Below, piece by piece: positions 50,500 through 62,454 of a stretch of 64,000 nucleotides of DNA. The notes below the pieces were generated by a model. That model ran no database searches and was not told the DNA's origin. It saw nothing but the letters and a program-made list of their open reading frames with translations. The position numbers were made by a program, and so were the translations under genes. The stretch lies in NCBI RefSeq assembly GCF_042242105.1, contig NC_092022.1, positions 11,342,001-11,406,000 of the forward strand. Reading direction: 5' to 3'. The stretch comes from Pempheris klunzingeri (lineage: Eukaryota > Chordata > Actinopteri > Acropomatiformes > Pempheridae). Position 1 is the stretch's first letter; each line of letters starts with the position of its first letter.

Positions 50500-52488
50500 A
50501 TGGAAAAGAGACCCAACGACCACAATGTGGTCCGTAAAAGTGCGGAAGACTGCGCCATTTGCTTGGACAACATTCAGGAGAGGAAAACTTTAAAGTGCCT
50601 CCACTCGTTTTGCTCTCAGTGTATCGACTCGGTTTTCAAGTTGAAGCCAGCTTGTCCGATATGTAACACCCTCCACGGGGAGTACACGGGGACGCAGCCG
50701 GACGGCACCATGACGGTGACGCGCAGCTGGCAGCGCCTCCCCGGCTACGAGCACTGTGGATCTATTGTGATAAAGTACGTTTTCCCAGCGGGGATACAAG
50801 AGGTGAGGACGACACTACAGACGGAACCTACATGATGTCGTTACCTCTGAGTGCCGCATATGCCCAACAGGGGGCGCTGTCGTTTGTTTTTGTTGTAATC
50901 ACAGGTCCACAGCCCCGCACTGACACATTAAAACATCTGGATTAGGTATGATAAAATGGCCGCTAGCTCTGTTCGGCGCCCCCCCCACCCCCCAGCCACT
51001 CACATGGGATTGTCCTTTAGCTCCAGTCTCTTATTGTAAAGCATCATCCACTGTGAAGCGTTTATGAACCATGCAGAGATACGAGGAAGTGATTTCAGAG
51101 GAGCATCCAACTGTTGCCATAGAATCAGTGAAGAGGTGGAGGAGGACAAGATGCTCGCCTTGTTATTTAGGAGTATGAACTAGGAGCATGAAAGTATTTT
51201 GCTGGTAGATTGGTTTTATTACTTACTCTGACACTTTGGCTGAATACATTCAAATTATTGTTTTATTTAATGTGTAATCGGCCAATTCCTAGATTCCATA
51301 TAGGCTACTGACAAATGGATCAATGACCGTGCACTTTTTCTCTGACATAATATGTAAGAGAAGTCAAGCCAAAGAGACTTGCTGAAGTCTGATAAATCTC
51401 AAGTGGGGCTGCAACAAATGGTTATTTTCGCAATCTGTTAATCTGCAGATTATTTTCTTGATTAAATCTTTGTGATGCCAAAGTATTACTAAAATTGCCC
51501 ATCACAGTTTACCATTGTTTTTTTTTTACCCTTTCAATGCCTTCTTTTTTCTAGTTATTGATTCTCAAAAGATTTTCAGTTCAGAAAAAATGCTGAAAAT
51601 GATTGATCATCTCTCAACACCTTTAGTATATGGCCGAAATTCAAATTCAATTTTTCCACAATTCCTTAAGGGAGAATTTTCACCTGCAATAAAACATCAC
51701 AAATGGGTCACATTTGTTGATCAGTGCATGCCTCTGTTTACTGTATTACAGCCAAAGCACCCAAACCCTGGGGTGAGGTACAGCGGCACCTTTCGCACTG
51801 CCTTCCTGCCAGCATGCGAGGAGGGTGAGAAAGTCCTGAGGCTGCTGAAGAAAGCCTTCGACCGGAGACTCACCTTCACCATCGGACGATCTGTTACCAC
51901 TGGCCTCAACAATGTAATCACCTGGAACGACATTCACCACAAGACCAACATAGAAGGGGGTCCGCAATGGTATGCACATCTTTGCTGTGGAATCATATAA
52001 TAATAATAATTTTGACCTGATGATGGCGCTACATGAAAAGTTAAGGGATCACCAAAGTGCAGAATTCGTCATGAGGAGAACATGAACATGTCTACAAACT
52101 TCATGGCAATCAATCCAATCGTTGCTAATTATCATTCTGGGACAAATAAGCGAAATGCTTGTAAATATTTACTAGGTATCAATTAAAATCTACAGGGATT
52201 TTTGATGCTTGGCTGTCGGAGCAGCATATTGTTGTTGCACAAACCTCTCTAAGGCCCAGTGTTTCACATTTGGCTCTAAACTCTATATAGCCTTTGGTTA
52301 TAGTGGATGAATTAAAAAATGGGTTCAGTGAGCTAAAAGAAGAGCTTTTTCCTTATACAGGAGATACGATCAACTACATTTTCTGTTATTTTTTCTTTCT
52401 CCATTCCAGTTTTGGATATCCAGATCCAGAATATTTGTTCAGGGTTCAAGAGGAGCTTCGTCTTAAAGGAGTGACAGAAGATCAGTGA
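50500..52488 (+). CDS. Short DTX3-like E3 ligase (RING plus deltex C-terminal domain), 199 aa
   Basis: Tandem paralogue of dtx3. Exons are 50500-50802, 51752-51969 and 52410-52488 (600 nt, phases closed). The C3HC4 RING is at Cys18-Cys55 (CAIC, CLHSFC, CPIC). The deltex C-terminal domain follows with [23 protein letters not shown] and FGYPDPEYL. The middle exon is 218 nt, as in dtx3, and both following introns have the same phase, so the two genes share ancestry. The 185-residue N-terminal region of dtx3 is missing, and the RING loop before the third cysteine is one residue shorter (TLKC against TLERC). The ATG at 50500 (AACAATGG) opens the frame just ahead of the RING, after an in-frame region with promoter motifs. 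RING and DTC together are the catalytic unit of deltex ligases, so the protein could be active. No official symbol is assigned. Confidence 0.92.
50862..50880 (+). promoter_or_regulatory. CTCF-like motif, forward orientation
   Basis: GCCCAACAGGGGGCGCTGT matches the CTCF consensus core (CCANNAGGGGGCGCT) closely. It lies in intron 1 of the deltex paralogue, 60 bp after exon 1. Confidence 0.55.
52013..52160 (-). repeat. Dispersed teleost repeat, copy 3 (reverse)
   Basis: Reads GATGATGGCGCTACATGAAA, then GGGATCACCAAAG, then AACTTCATGGCAATCAATCC. This is the reverse-orientation body of the family whose other end (GGTCCAGACTGAAATATCTC) is seen in copies 1 and 2. It lies in the last intron of the deltex paralogue. 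Confidence 0.6.
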
Positions 52489-53760
52489 TGAATGAAAACA
52501 ATCAGAAAACATCCTTCAAATAGATGTGTATTGTTACAGTGTTCTGATTTCAAGCCCGCAAGTTGTGCAGTCCTCAAGCAGGGATCTTCATCACTGACAC
52601 TTTAAGATGTTTTTTTTTTCTATGTGGATACATAGAATTATTATCTTGATACATGAATGTTAGTGGCTTTCCCCAAAGATTTTTCAGAATAACCTGACTA
52701 TGCAAAAAAACCCAAAATGTCTGTACTGTATGTAATCCAACAAAACAAATATTACATTGCAGAAGGTTATCAATAGGGTTCATACTTCCAGACATCAGAT
52801 TTCAACAATTTGAATTTAAATGCCATATCTCGTCTTTTGTAACACTGGATCACAGGTCTGGTGCCTAAGAGCAGACACAGGAGGCAGAACAGGTGGTAAA
52901 AGCAGACTTCACCTGATCTGACTCATTGTTTGCAGCAAGGATGGAGGAAGAACTGGCAAAGTAATCCCGAAGGGCTAAAGTGAGCAGAACGGCGCAAAGG
53001 CTGCACAGCGTGAACTACGCGGACTGTCTAACTGTGAGTGAGTGCTGGTTGTGGTGTATATAGTTTACAGTATATAGGGGAAGTGGCCACAACCAGTATC
53101 CACATTTCTGAATGTAACTGGAATGGGTGCAGTAACGTATCATTACTGTTGTTTATTCCAAAGCTCAAGCCGTTATTGAATGAGTATAATTTAGCTGATT
53201 CTGGGTGACTGTTTGGACAGTGGTCAGTAGGATAAATTCATGCTCTGTCCACACCCTCAACCAGTGAGGTCCACAGTAGGATAATGTGTGTGAAATGAAT
53301 TGGTAAAGTTTCAGAGGAAAATAAGAGGTGATAATGTGTTTGAAGATAATACATTTCTTCTGACAGAGTCAAAGGATAAGCTTGGTGATATTCAGTATTT
53401 TTCTTATAGTCAACAAATCCCATAAAAAGCAAAAACAGCAATGAATGGATCCTACAAGTATTGGCTGCGTAGCCAGCTCCTGTGTAAGATGCAGTTTAAT
53501 CATCTGTAGAGACGTACGTTTGAAGTTGATCCCACATACACAGTTCTGCTGCTGTTTAAATAAAAGTCAATGGTTGGTTTTCATTCTTTTATCGGATATA
53601 TTGACAAAAAAACAACACATAGAATATCACCAGTCTTATCCTACAACATGTTTAATACTATATAAATTAGTTTGTGCCTTTATATTATCAGTCAGAGTGA
53701 TTTTGAAATTTCAAATCTATCTAGTTCTGGTAGTTGGAAAGCATCTTTGGTGTATTTCAG

Positions 53761-54073
53761 CCCTGCCTTGTACCTGTGTGGTCCACTAGAGGGTGATGCT
53801 CTCTTCAAAGACGACTATGCGATGGCGTCTGCTTGGTATGCAGCTGTACCATCACCACAGACCCACATTCCCTCAGCACCTCCCAAACCTCGTCGGCCAA
53901 AGTCAGTGAGAGGAGCATCTGCTATAGATGATGAGTCATGTGTTTCTATGGTGCTCGGGGCAGTTTTAGCAGCAGCGGCTCACACTGCATGTAGCTACGA
54001 CGGAGAGAATGGTCATCACTTTGTGTCTGACCACACTGAACTGATCACCTCTGGATTTCTTATGGCGGCATGA
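53761..54073 (+). other. Exon-like open frame of unknown identity
   Basis: An acceptor-like TGTATTTCAG ends at 53760. It is followed by an open frame to a TGA at 54071-54073, including MASAWYAAVPSPQTHIPSAP and a PPKPRRPK stretch, then an Ala-rich segment. I recognise no family and see no partner exon. ORFs of similar or greater length occur by chance elsewhere in this window. It could be a terminal exon or nothing. Confidence 0.2.
53782..53800 (+). promoter_or_regulatory. CTCF-like motif, forward orientation
   Basis: TCCACTAGAGGGTGATGCT resembles the CTCF core CCACTAGRGGGC. It is weaker than the sites at 48940 and 50870. Confidence 0.4.
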
Positions 54074-55736
54074 ATACTGTTACAGATGAGTTGTGGCTGT
54101 TACATGCACAGAAAGGTGCAGATTTAATTTAAGGGTTGATAAAGACAAAACAATTCAGGGCTCATTTTGTTGAATGTTGAATGTTTAATGTGTAACAAGT
54201 GTCCTTGCCATCACTAATGCAAAGAAACCTGAAAATACTGCAACCAGATCTCTTTTTATGTGTCTAAAGCTGGACACAAAAGCTCAGTTTTTGCTTTTTA
54301 CTGAACTATCTGACCAGCACCCATTTCTTCATTTACAACTTCACATGAATAAAGTCCAGCTGCGCTTCTCAGGGACAATAGTACAGAGTTATTGGATGAG
54401 GAAATACCTTAAACCCATATTTCTGTATCAGACAGAGCGCACATGTGACAAGGCGGGGTTACTGGGCTCAGCCTCTTTAGTGCTCTGGTGTTTAGCGACT
54501 GAGGGCATTTCTGTGGCCTAGGATCTCAGGGCATCTGCTGCTCTCACAAAGCAGAGCTGGACCCATCTGCTCGCACGTACACTCCCCCCACCTCCTCTTT
54601 CTCCCACAATTCATCAGTCCTGTCCATCCACGTCTCATCATCATTCCTTTCCCTTACTCGACCCTTTATCAGTTTTCTATTAACTGATTATTTATGGGAT
54701 TTTCCCTTCTGCTGTAAATGCGTAAATGGAAAGCGTATACAGCAGCGTCTGCTACAAATTCATGAACATTTCATTGCGTATTTGCATATTTTGTTGTGAT
54801 TCATTACTGTGTTTTAGACCTTTTATTAACAGTCGAGTGACTTACAGTGACAGGCTGGAAAATTGTCTTTCTAAGTAGAGGAGCAGATTGTGAAAAGAAA
54901 AAATGGAGGTTCTCTGGAAATACAGCAGACATTCTTCAAAATTCATGTTCAGTTCAGTGAATGTAACCTACATTTGAACATAAGATATTATATGTGAAAG
55001 GCGGAAAAGTGTTTCCATAAGAAGACATCCTCCCATCTGACTGTATTTCTTCAGGCATTATTATTTAAATGCAAATTATCTTCTTTATTAAACTGAAGTA
55101 AAATGGCCTGGCACTCTCAGTATCTTGTTTGCACTCCCTTATAAATTAAGGTCATGGGTCCGGAATCTTTATTAAATTTGAATGACCCTTTGCCCCTGTC
55201 TGTGGGTATCTCCCTTCCCCGTTATTGTCCATCTGGACATCTGGGAATAGGAGCAAAGAAATGCAACCAAAGATATAAATATGTATCAATGATTATGCAG
55301 GGCAATATTGTGGGTGGATTAAACATGCATTAATGTAAATTGCCAGTGACAAACCTCCCCTATAAAATGGATTGATGACAGAGTGAAAATAAGCTCTCAG
55401 TGTATGGATTAAGATGGATACATCTGTAGCTGCTTTCATTCGTCTCCATCAAACGTGGATCCACACTGTTGTGGCAGGATGACTTGAATCTTCTCCTGTC
55501 AGGCACTGAAAATAGCACCAAGACTTTCTGGGTGTGACTAGACAGCGGCTCAGGGGGGGCTCACGAGAAACACACAGACGTGCGTACCCATCAGATGTGA
55601 GATGTGTAGTGTTTCCTGTACTAGAGATGATAAGAAAATCATTATGTGACAATGCAGGGCTGTTGTTCTCGCCCCCTCTCCCCACTGTGCTCCTTAATTA
55701 GAGTGTCTCTGGCTGTGGGGAGAACCCTGGCACATC

Positions 55737-55756
55737 GCCTGCCTGCCTGCCTGCCT
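55737..55756. repeat. (GCCT)n microsatellite
   Basis: About five perfect GCCT units. Confidence 0.9.
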
Positions 55757-58700
55757 CCTCATCCTCTCATCCTCTGGTGCTAAAACCACCCAATCACAGA
55801 CAAACCTGTCTATCTGGGTGCAGGGCACGCTACTCTTCGTCTCCCTTCACTGTAATGAGGATCAACTCCACCAGACGTAGCCTACTTTAGCATACCTTTG
55901 ATGGCATGTTTATTATATCTTCACCCACTTTCTGCTTTTAATGCCAAAGTTCACAGAGATAAAGATTCACTGGAATTAAAAACCTCTATATCCAAATCAT
56001 ATAGGACAAACAAGGATATTTCAAGCAGTGACTGTATGTTAGGTAAATGGACAGAAGGAGGATGAGGCTGAGGCTGAGGCTCTTTGTGTGACAGAATGTC
56101 AGCCCACACCGCTGACATGCTCATTCACTGTGCCTAAGGCTGTTTGCTTAAGAACAGTAAAGTGAAGGTGGGTGTGTGGGTGCTTGTGCTTCTATGGCTT
56201 TTGTTTGTGTGCCCTTGACTGCATCTGTGCATACAGTATGTACGGATATGCACTAGTGAATCCTTGAGCATGTGTCTGTGTGTGTGCACGTGCGCATGCT
56301 TGTCGAGGTGGTTTCTCACATTCTGTTCTCTGATTCATAGCCGCAGCTACATAGCTTTTTGTCTGCCCGATTTAGCAGAACAGACCCTCTGCTTTTCTTA
56401 GGAATGCTGACAGATTTACTGACTTACTTCACCGACAGGACACAACAGCAGAGCTGGCAACTATTGGGGTCTTTGGCTTGGTTGTCAGCGTCACAGATTG
56501 AAGGCTTTGCTCAAGCTGTTCTTCATTAGCGACAGCTGAGCTTCTCCTTAATATGAGAATAGCAGCTCCATCATGCGTCCCTTGTGAGAGAGATTAAAAC
56601 AATGTCCAGTAATTACCTCTCCAAACTGAAATCAGGAACAATGTTGAATCAGTCGCCTGTCTTGCTTATATAGGTGTTTGTGTTCATATCACTCACAGTA
56701 CCCAACCTCATAGTCTCATATTTTCACGTTTCACTGCAATAACAATGAAACATGAAAATATTCAACAAAAGCTGAACAAAAATAGAGTGTAGTGTATTTT
56801 CTGGTTGCACCAGGAATGCCAATCTCCTTTGTTGTCCTCCCTGTCTGCATCCTCAGCCTTGGCCATTCACTCTCAGACCGCCTCATGTAAGAGCAATTAG
56901 CTTTGGCTGTCATGGCAACTAGCATGACCTTTCTGTCATTTTACAAACAGGAATCTCAACCAAGGCCTGTCTTTCTTCTGAACAACAGCTGTCCTGGAGC
57001 TTTTTTCAGATTAGTGAATGTTTCTGTTTCTGTTTTTATTACAAAAGCTGACAGAGCTCAGTTTGGTCTGCCACAAGTTTAAGTGAATGAAAAGCACTGT
57101 AGTGCTAAATAAATGGAATTAAGGATTAATTCAATTACTGTTAACCAGTTGTTTTCCAAAAGAATGGCCAGATGTCACAGAGAAAGCATCCTTATTAAAT
57201 ACACAATTGGGCCTAGGCATCGTCCTGTGCGCAAGCTTTTAAGGCTTCACATTGAATATAGAGTTTAAATATAAATATTGACCAGCTCATGAAAAACTTG
57301 TGATTGCACAATTGTAGATTTTATATTGCTGTGCCAAGGTGTGGGCTGAAAAAGTATTCTCTGCTGCAGCTGAGTGCACTCGCTGACAGATATTGTGGGC
57401 CACACAAAGATTTTACTCACCCACATGTGATGTAACTATTTCTTGTACTGTAACCCAGGTTGACCATCCATGCAGACATCTGATACAGATGGAAGACAAT
57501 CAGGCTAAACCTGCTGAACCATCAGACAAGTAATACCCGTCTCTAACCAGTGTTTTTTTTTTTAGATGTCTCAAGGTTAAGTGTGTGATGGCGGGAAAAT
57601 CCGTACGGTTATGAAGTGGACACCTTGCTTCACCTGTGGTTTGTTAATGCAGAGACGTCACACTTCCAGAGGACTTAGCTGGAGGTCTTACAATTAGCAA
57701 ATGGAACAGCTGCACCTTATGGCAACAAACAGCTCACTCAGCAGTTTAGACGTTGAATCATAAGCGTAAACAGAAAGCTTAATCATGTCAGATAATTATA
57801 GTAAGAGTTGAGAATGTCTGCTAGAGTATGTCCTTGTATGATACATAAATCAGTGTGAGTCATAAGACACATTTTCACATAGCCCTCGTAGCCCAGCTCG
57901 TATCCCTTTTATGGAAGAGAGATTGGTCAGATTGTACTAGCCAGCTAATACAGTTACAGACTGGAAACATTGGAAAATGAAAGTAGTCCCACCTGCGAAC
58001 ATGGCATACCTCTCACAAACCCAAAAGAATGAGGAAATCTTGAGAGAAACTTATGCCTTATTGTCATATTTAAAATTTGGCTAAGTTCCTGGCATACATA
58101 GTGCAGGTAAACTATCACAAAACAATTGTGAAATGAGGGTAATGCATTAGTTAAACTGTAGATTTATGAATATTTTGTCTCCATTCAAGAGCTCTTTTAA
58201 ACATCACAAGCGATCTCAGTATAATTAGAGGGAGAAGGAGAAGTTGGAGAGAGAGAGAGCATTTAAATACTGACTGTGGAATACTGATTCCTGTCACAAA
58301 GGTGCCTCGAAGCCTTCTGCAGTCAGTATCAAGGCAGGAAGGATAGCAACTGGGGGGGGAAAAATGCATATTTACTTATCAAAGACACCCCCCAAGCAGC
58401 TGTGAATCAAAAGCCAAGGAATATGTGAGTCAAAGAGACGACGAAGAAGAAACAGTGGAAAAAGAAGAAACAGCATCAGGATGGAGGACACAGACAGAGA
58501 GCGGATTAAAATCCTCCATGGGAATATCTTTGGAGCTGATGTGTTGCATAGTAACAGACTGCATCCCATCCAGACTATGCATTGATTAAAAACTTCTCTT
58601 TCATCTCCAAGTACTTTCTTTGCCACTCTTTTAAATGTGGTGATGCATACCCAGACAGAGAACCTGGCTTTATGTCTGATGGCTATCAGGACTTGTATGA

Positions 58701-61349
58701 TTGTCTAATGAGGAGAGAATGTAAAGCACGAGTAGGTAAGAGCAATCCAAGAAAGTAGAGATGTTCCCCCCCCCTGCCAGATCAGAACATCAGACAGGAT
58801 CAGTGACGTGCACTGTCCTTGGACACTAGCTGAAACCTTTGGTGTGTAATTTAGAATATGAAATTATGCACCGTTGCCGTGCTGAACCACTCTGCTAGGT
58901 AGTGATGCTGTGCTTTGCCTTCTGACAAATGTGAACTGTGACCTGTGAATCTGCAGGAGGTCCAGGCAAAGATTTTTGTTGTGTAAATCACTATTACATT
59001 TATTATTTGCATAATTTTATGATAAATAGATGAGTGGCAAAGTGAACATTTACAGACATTGGCACAAAGGTGACTCCTCAAGATAGTTTGAAATGTCACG
59101 ACCTACAAAACAACAACCCTAAAGATGAGCAAAGAATATCTACCAATTGTGTTCTTCTCCATTAAAATAAGTGGGCCGCATGTCTGCTCTGGTTGGCAGT
59201 TGGTTTGATCCTATATGCACCCACAAATACAGAAATATGGAGATGCCAAGCAGGCATGCAGGACTGATGTTTACTGAGTTCATCAACTGTCTCGTATGTA
59301 GCACAGTGTTGCCTCAGTATCTGTGCTGAATGTGCTGCCGAAAATACTGCTGTGAGTCAGTGACTGAGGCTGATACTGTAAATCCACACCAGCCTCTTGA
59401 CACCTCTGTTACACTGTAAGACAAGAAGATGCACACTGCAGTTAGATGGTAAAACAAGTCTGATACATTTTCTCTGAAAAGGCACCTGCGCAGCTCTACT
59501 GTCTCCTTCAAAAACCCATTCATTGCACGTCTGCCTTTTCCTTTCCTCTATAAAAAAAAAGTAAGGAAACATGCTTTTAACACAGATGGGCTAACCCTAA
59601 CCTGTTGTTGTCATGACAACATATCCGTGCAATGAACTTGTTGCAGATCGGCACACCAAATGCCAGTTAAGTAATTATAGTGATAACAAAAAACTTGCAA
59701 GCTTGCTTGACTTGTAAGACACAGTGGCCATAGCCTCTCTTGTATTTTCTCGTAGGATAATCCTCACATCTTCGCTGCAACTTTTGGTTTGTTTCAGTGT
59801 TCTGTGGATGCTGCCTTCCAGCAAAGACCTCTTCCCGGTGCAGTGCTTATGTAATCTGTATTGGCTCTATGCTTCAGTTCCCCTTTTGAGTATGTACATG
59901 CAAGAACATCCCTCTAGTGTGTGTATTCTCTGTGCTTTCAGAGCTCCCTTGTCACTGTGGCTCAATGTCATTGCTCAGCGCACTTTCTCTTAGGTACACC
60001 CGCCTTCTTTAACACTCCACTGTCCATATCATTTGTAGCAGGGTTAACATGAAGCATTTCGCTCTTCGAAGGCCACTCACTTTGAAGTAAAATAGAGATG
60101 AGGTTTACATCGAGCCACCGAAGATACCCTCCCATCTCCACACACAGCCTCCCCCTCAGCCTTTGCTCCCTCCCCATCTACTTATTCCTTTACGCCCAGC
60201 CCCCCCCAGGCAAGAGCAGGAGAGTTATTGCTCGGTGGGAGGGCCCACTGGTCCGGCGTGCATCTAGGACTAAGCCGAACACACACCTCACACTCCCTCA
60301 AACCACTAAAGGCACATGCTCCTGCCTGTAGCCATGGTTCCCCAAAGAGGAGTGGTGGAGAAAAAAATGAACAGAGTGCTGTCTGCAGTGGCCTCTGCCT
60401 CCCTTTTGTCTGTCTCCCATCCTCTCCCCCCACTGCTAATGCTTCTCTCATAGCTGCAGGGACCTTAGGGGTAACAGTTGCACACATGCACACACATACA
60501 TGCACGCTGATCACTGATGGAGACGTGCTCTGTTTGAAGGAATGCACTGGGATTTTTTTTATTGCTGCTGATGTTTTCCCTCTGACTTTTAGAGCAGGTT
60601 CATCCATCAACTTCAAATGGATTCAGTACTTTGATGTGAGCAATTAAAGCAGTGTTTTTGCACATAACCACTGAGTAAAACAATGATGGTGAAACACAGC
60701 AGAGACACAATACGTGTTTAGGCGTAATTATGGAGTAATTATCACTGCTGTGCACTCAGTCTGCTGCAGCTGACCTAATCTAGCATTTTAATCAGCATGA
60801 AGGACAAAGCATCAGGGCCTGCTTATTTCTCCACTGGTGCAGCTGAAGGGATGGCGCTTATGTACTGGATGTCTCCATGTTATTTTGGCTTGTGCAGACA
60901 CACGCAGGATGTGGCCCGTAGCCAAATCCACTGTGTGTGTGTGTTTCTCTGTGTGTATTTGTGTGTGTTAAGTGTACAGCCCAGTGCTCCTCCTCACCCT
61001 CTCGTGCTCAGTGTCACAATGTGCACAGCAGAGCACGCCTCAGCCTTTGTGTGCGGTTGCCCAGTGATCACAAAGACGGGTGCAGAGCATGTGCGTCTTG
61101 TGTGTGCATTTGACTGCGTTTTATGTTTTAGATGCAAAGTTTGGACTGATGCACTGCATATGATCTGTATAAAGCATGCACAAAAGAGTTGCCAACACAA
61201 TTTAAGACACACACATGCTCATAAATATGCACAAGCAATTTCTTAATAGTATTTATTTGTAATGAACTGTTGATGAAAAAATGCCATTTCATTTATTACC
61301 CCAGACTTTTCATCTGCAGTCCTTTCAGGTTAAGATTAAAACATATGCA

Positions 61350-61350
61350 C

Positions 61351-61381
<31 letters not shown>

Positions 61382-61386
61382 TATAT
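61350..61386. repeat. (AT)n(AC)n compound microsatellite
   Basis: About twelve AT units, then a short AC run and a second AT stretch. Confidence 0.9.
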
Positions 61387-62395
61387 AAAGCAGTAAAACT
61401 TGGTACAACATAACATCCCTTGTATGATGTGAGATTAAAATGTACATATTTTTATTTTCTACCAGCAAATACCTGCTATTTCATGTAAACAAGAAATTTG
61501 CTCCCCTGGCCAATAGGGGCAAGTAAACATTGCTATCAGATGCAATGCTCACACACACAAATAGCATATAAGGATTAGAATAAACCGATGATTCCTCGTT
61601 CAGCCTGCATCTGCTCAATTTGCGTGACTTGTGCCACAGGCACGTTTCTGGCCCACACTGGTTAATGCTTAAGGATGTGTCCTAAAAACAACAGAGCATT
61701 TTTTTTTTTTGGATTCCTTTGAAAAATAACATCCAGTTTCAGAGGAACAACTTGTGCTTTCCCACTGTGGCCACAGGGAACATTAAACAATTGCTCACAT
61801 TTGACTGAGCTCATTGGTGGTGCTACCAGGGAAACACAAGGTCAAGAGAGAGCTCTAGGGGAGGCGAAGGTTTCACCACAGGCAGCAGTGTGGGGTCAGG
61901 GGTCACGCAGAGAGGTGGGGGTGATGGAGGAGCTGCAACATAGTATTTAGTCCTCACTGAGTCTGACGATACAGAGGAAAGATCTGTTCAGGTGGACAGT
62001 CACTGGTGCTGTGTGTATAAAATGACAATGCAGAGAAGGTGTTTTTTTAAGCTGAGGATTTCATTAACGCCATCAACAAGTAAAATAATGAGATACAGAA
62101 AAGAGAATATTTAGATTTTACATCAATCCATAGACCTTCATCTCTAAAACCCCAGTGCAATAATTCCCTGTGAGCCTGTTCATATGAAAAGAACACGATT
62201 TAAAAAACTGCTGGCCTTTGCAGGAGCTGGTATAGAGATCATGGGGATAAAAGGCATAAAAGACATGTGATCATGTCCTGTTGGATCCTGTTATGCTACC
62301 CCCTTTTTGAGAGCAAAACTGGCTGAAGTAGGAATTGATGGGTTTGGATATTCTGGCCCTGCCCTGCACTGCGGCAGAGGCAGAGAATCTGGTGT

Positions 62396-62396
<1 letters not shown>

Positions 62397-62435
<39 letters not shown>

Positions 62436-62454
62436 GACAGAGAGAGAGAGAGAC
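62397..62454. repeat. (GA)n polypurine tract
   Basis: Nearly uninterrupted AG dinucleotides over 58 bp with three C interruptions. This is a mirror-type polypurine tract with triplex potential. Confidence 0.92.

Noticed and set aside
51515-51751. N-terminal extension of the second deltex-paralogue exon
   Set aside because: It is intron sequence upstream of the TGTATTACAG acceptor. The first exon with the RING joins at 51752 in the correct phase.
57489-57533. Short frame MEDNQAKPAEPSDK after an acceptor-like ACAG, with GTAATA behind it
   Set aside because: Only 14 codons with an immediate in-frame TAA, a weak donor and no partner exons.
60182-60647. Frames of 139 and 144 codons on opposite strands
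   Set aside because: They overlap antiparallel in a GC-richer patch, resemble no family and have CA-repeat-derived residues. Probably chance.
60797-61246. 149-codon plus-strand frame
   Set aside because: Rich in Cys, His and Val from GT-rich sequence, with no recognisable domain or splice signals.
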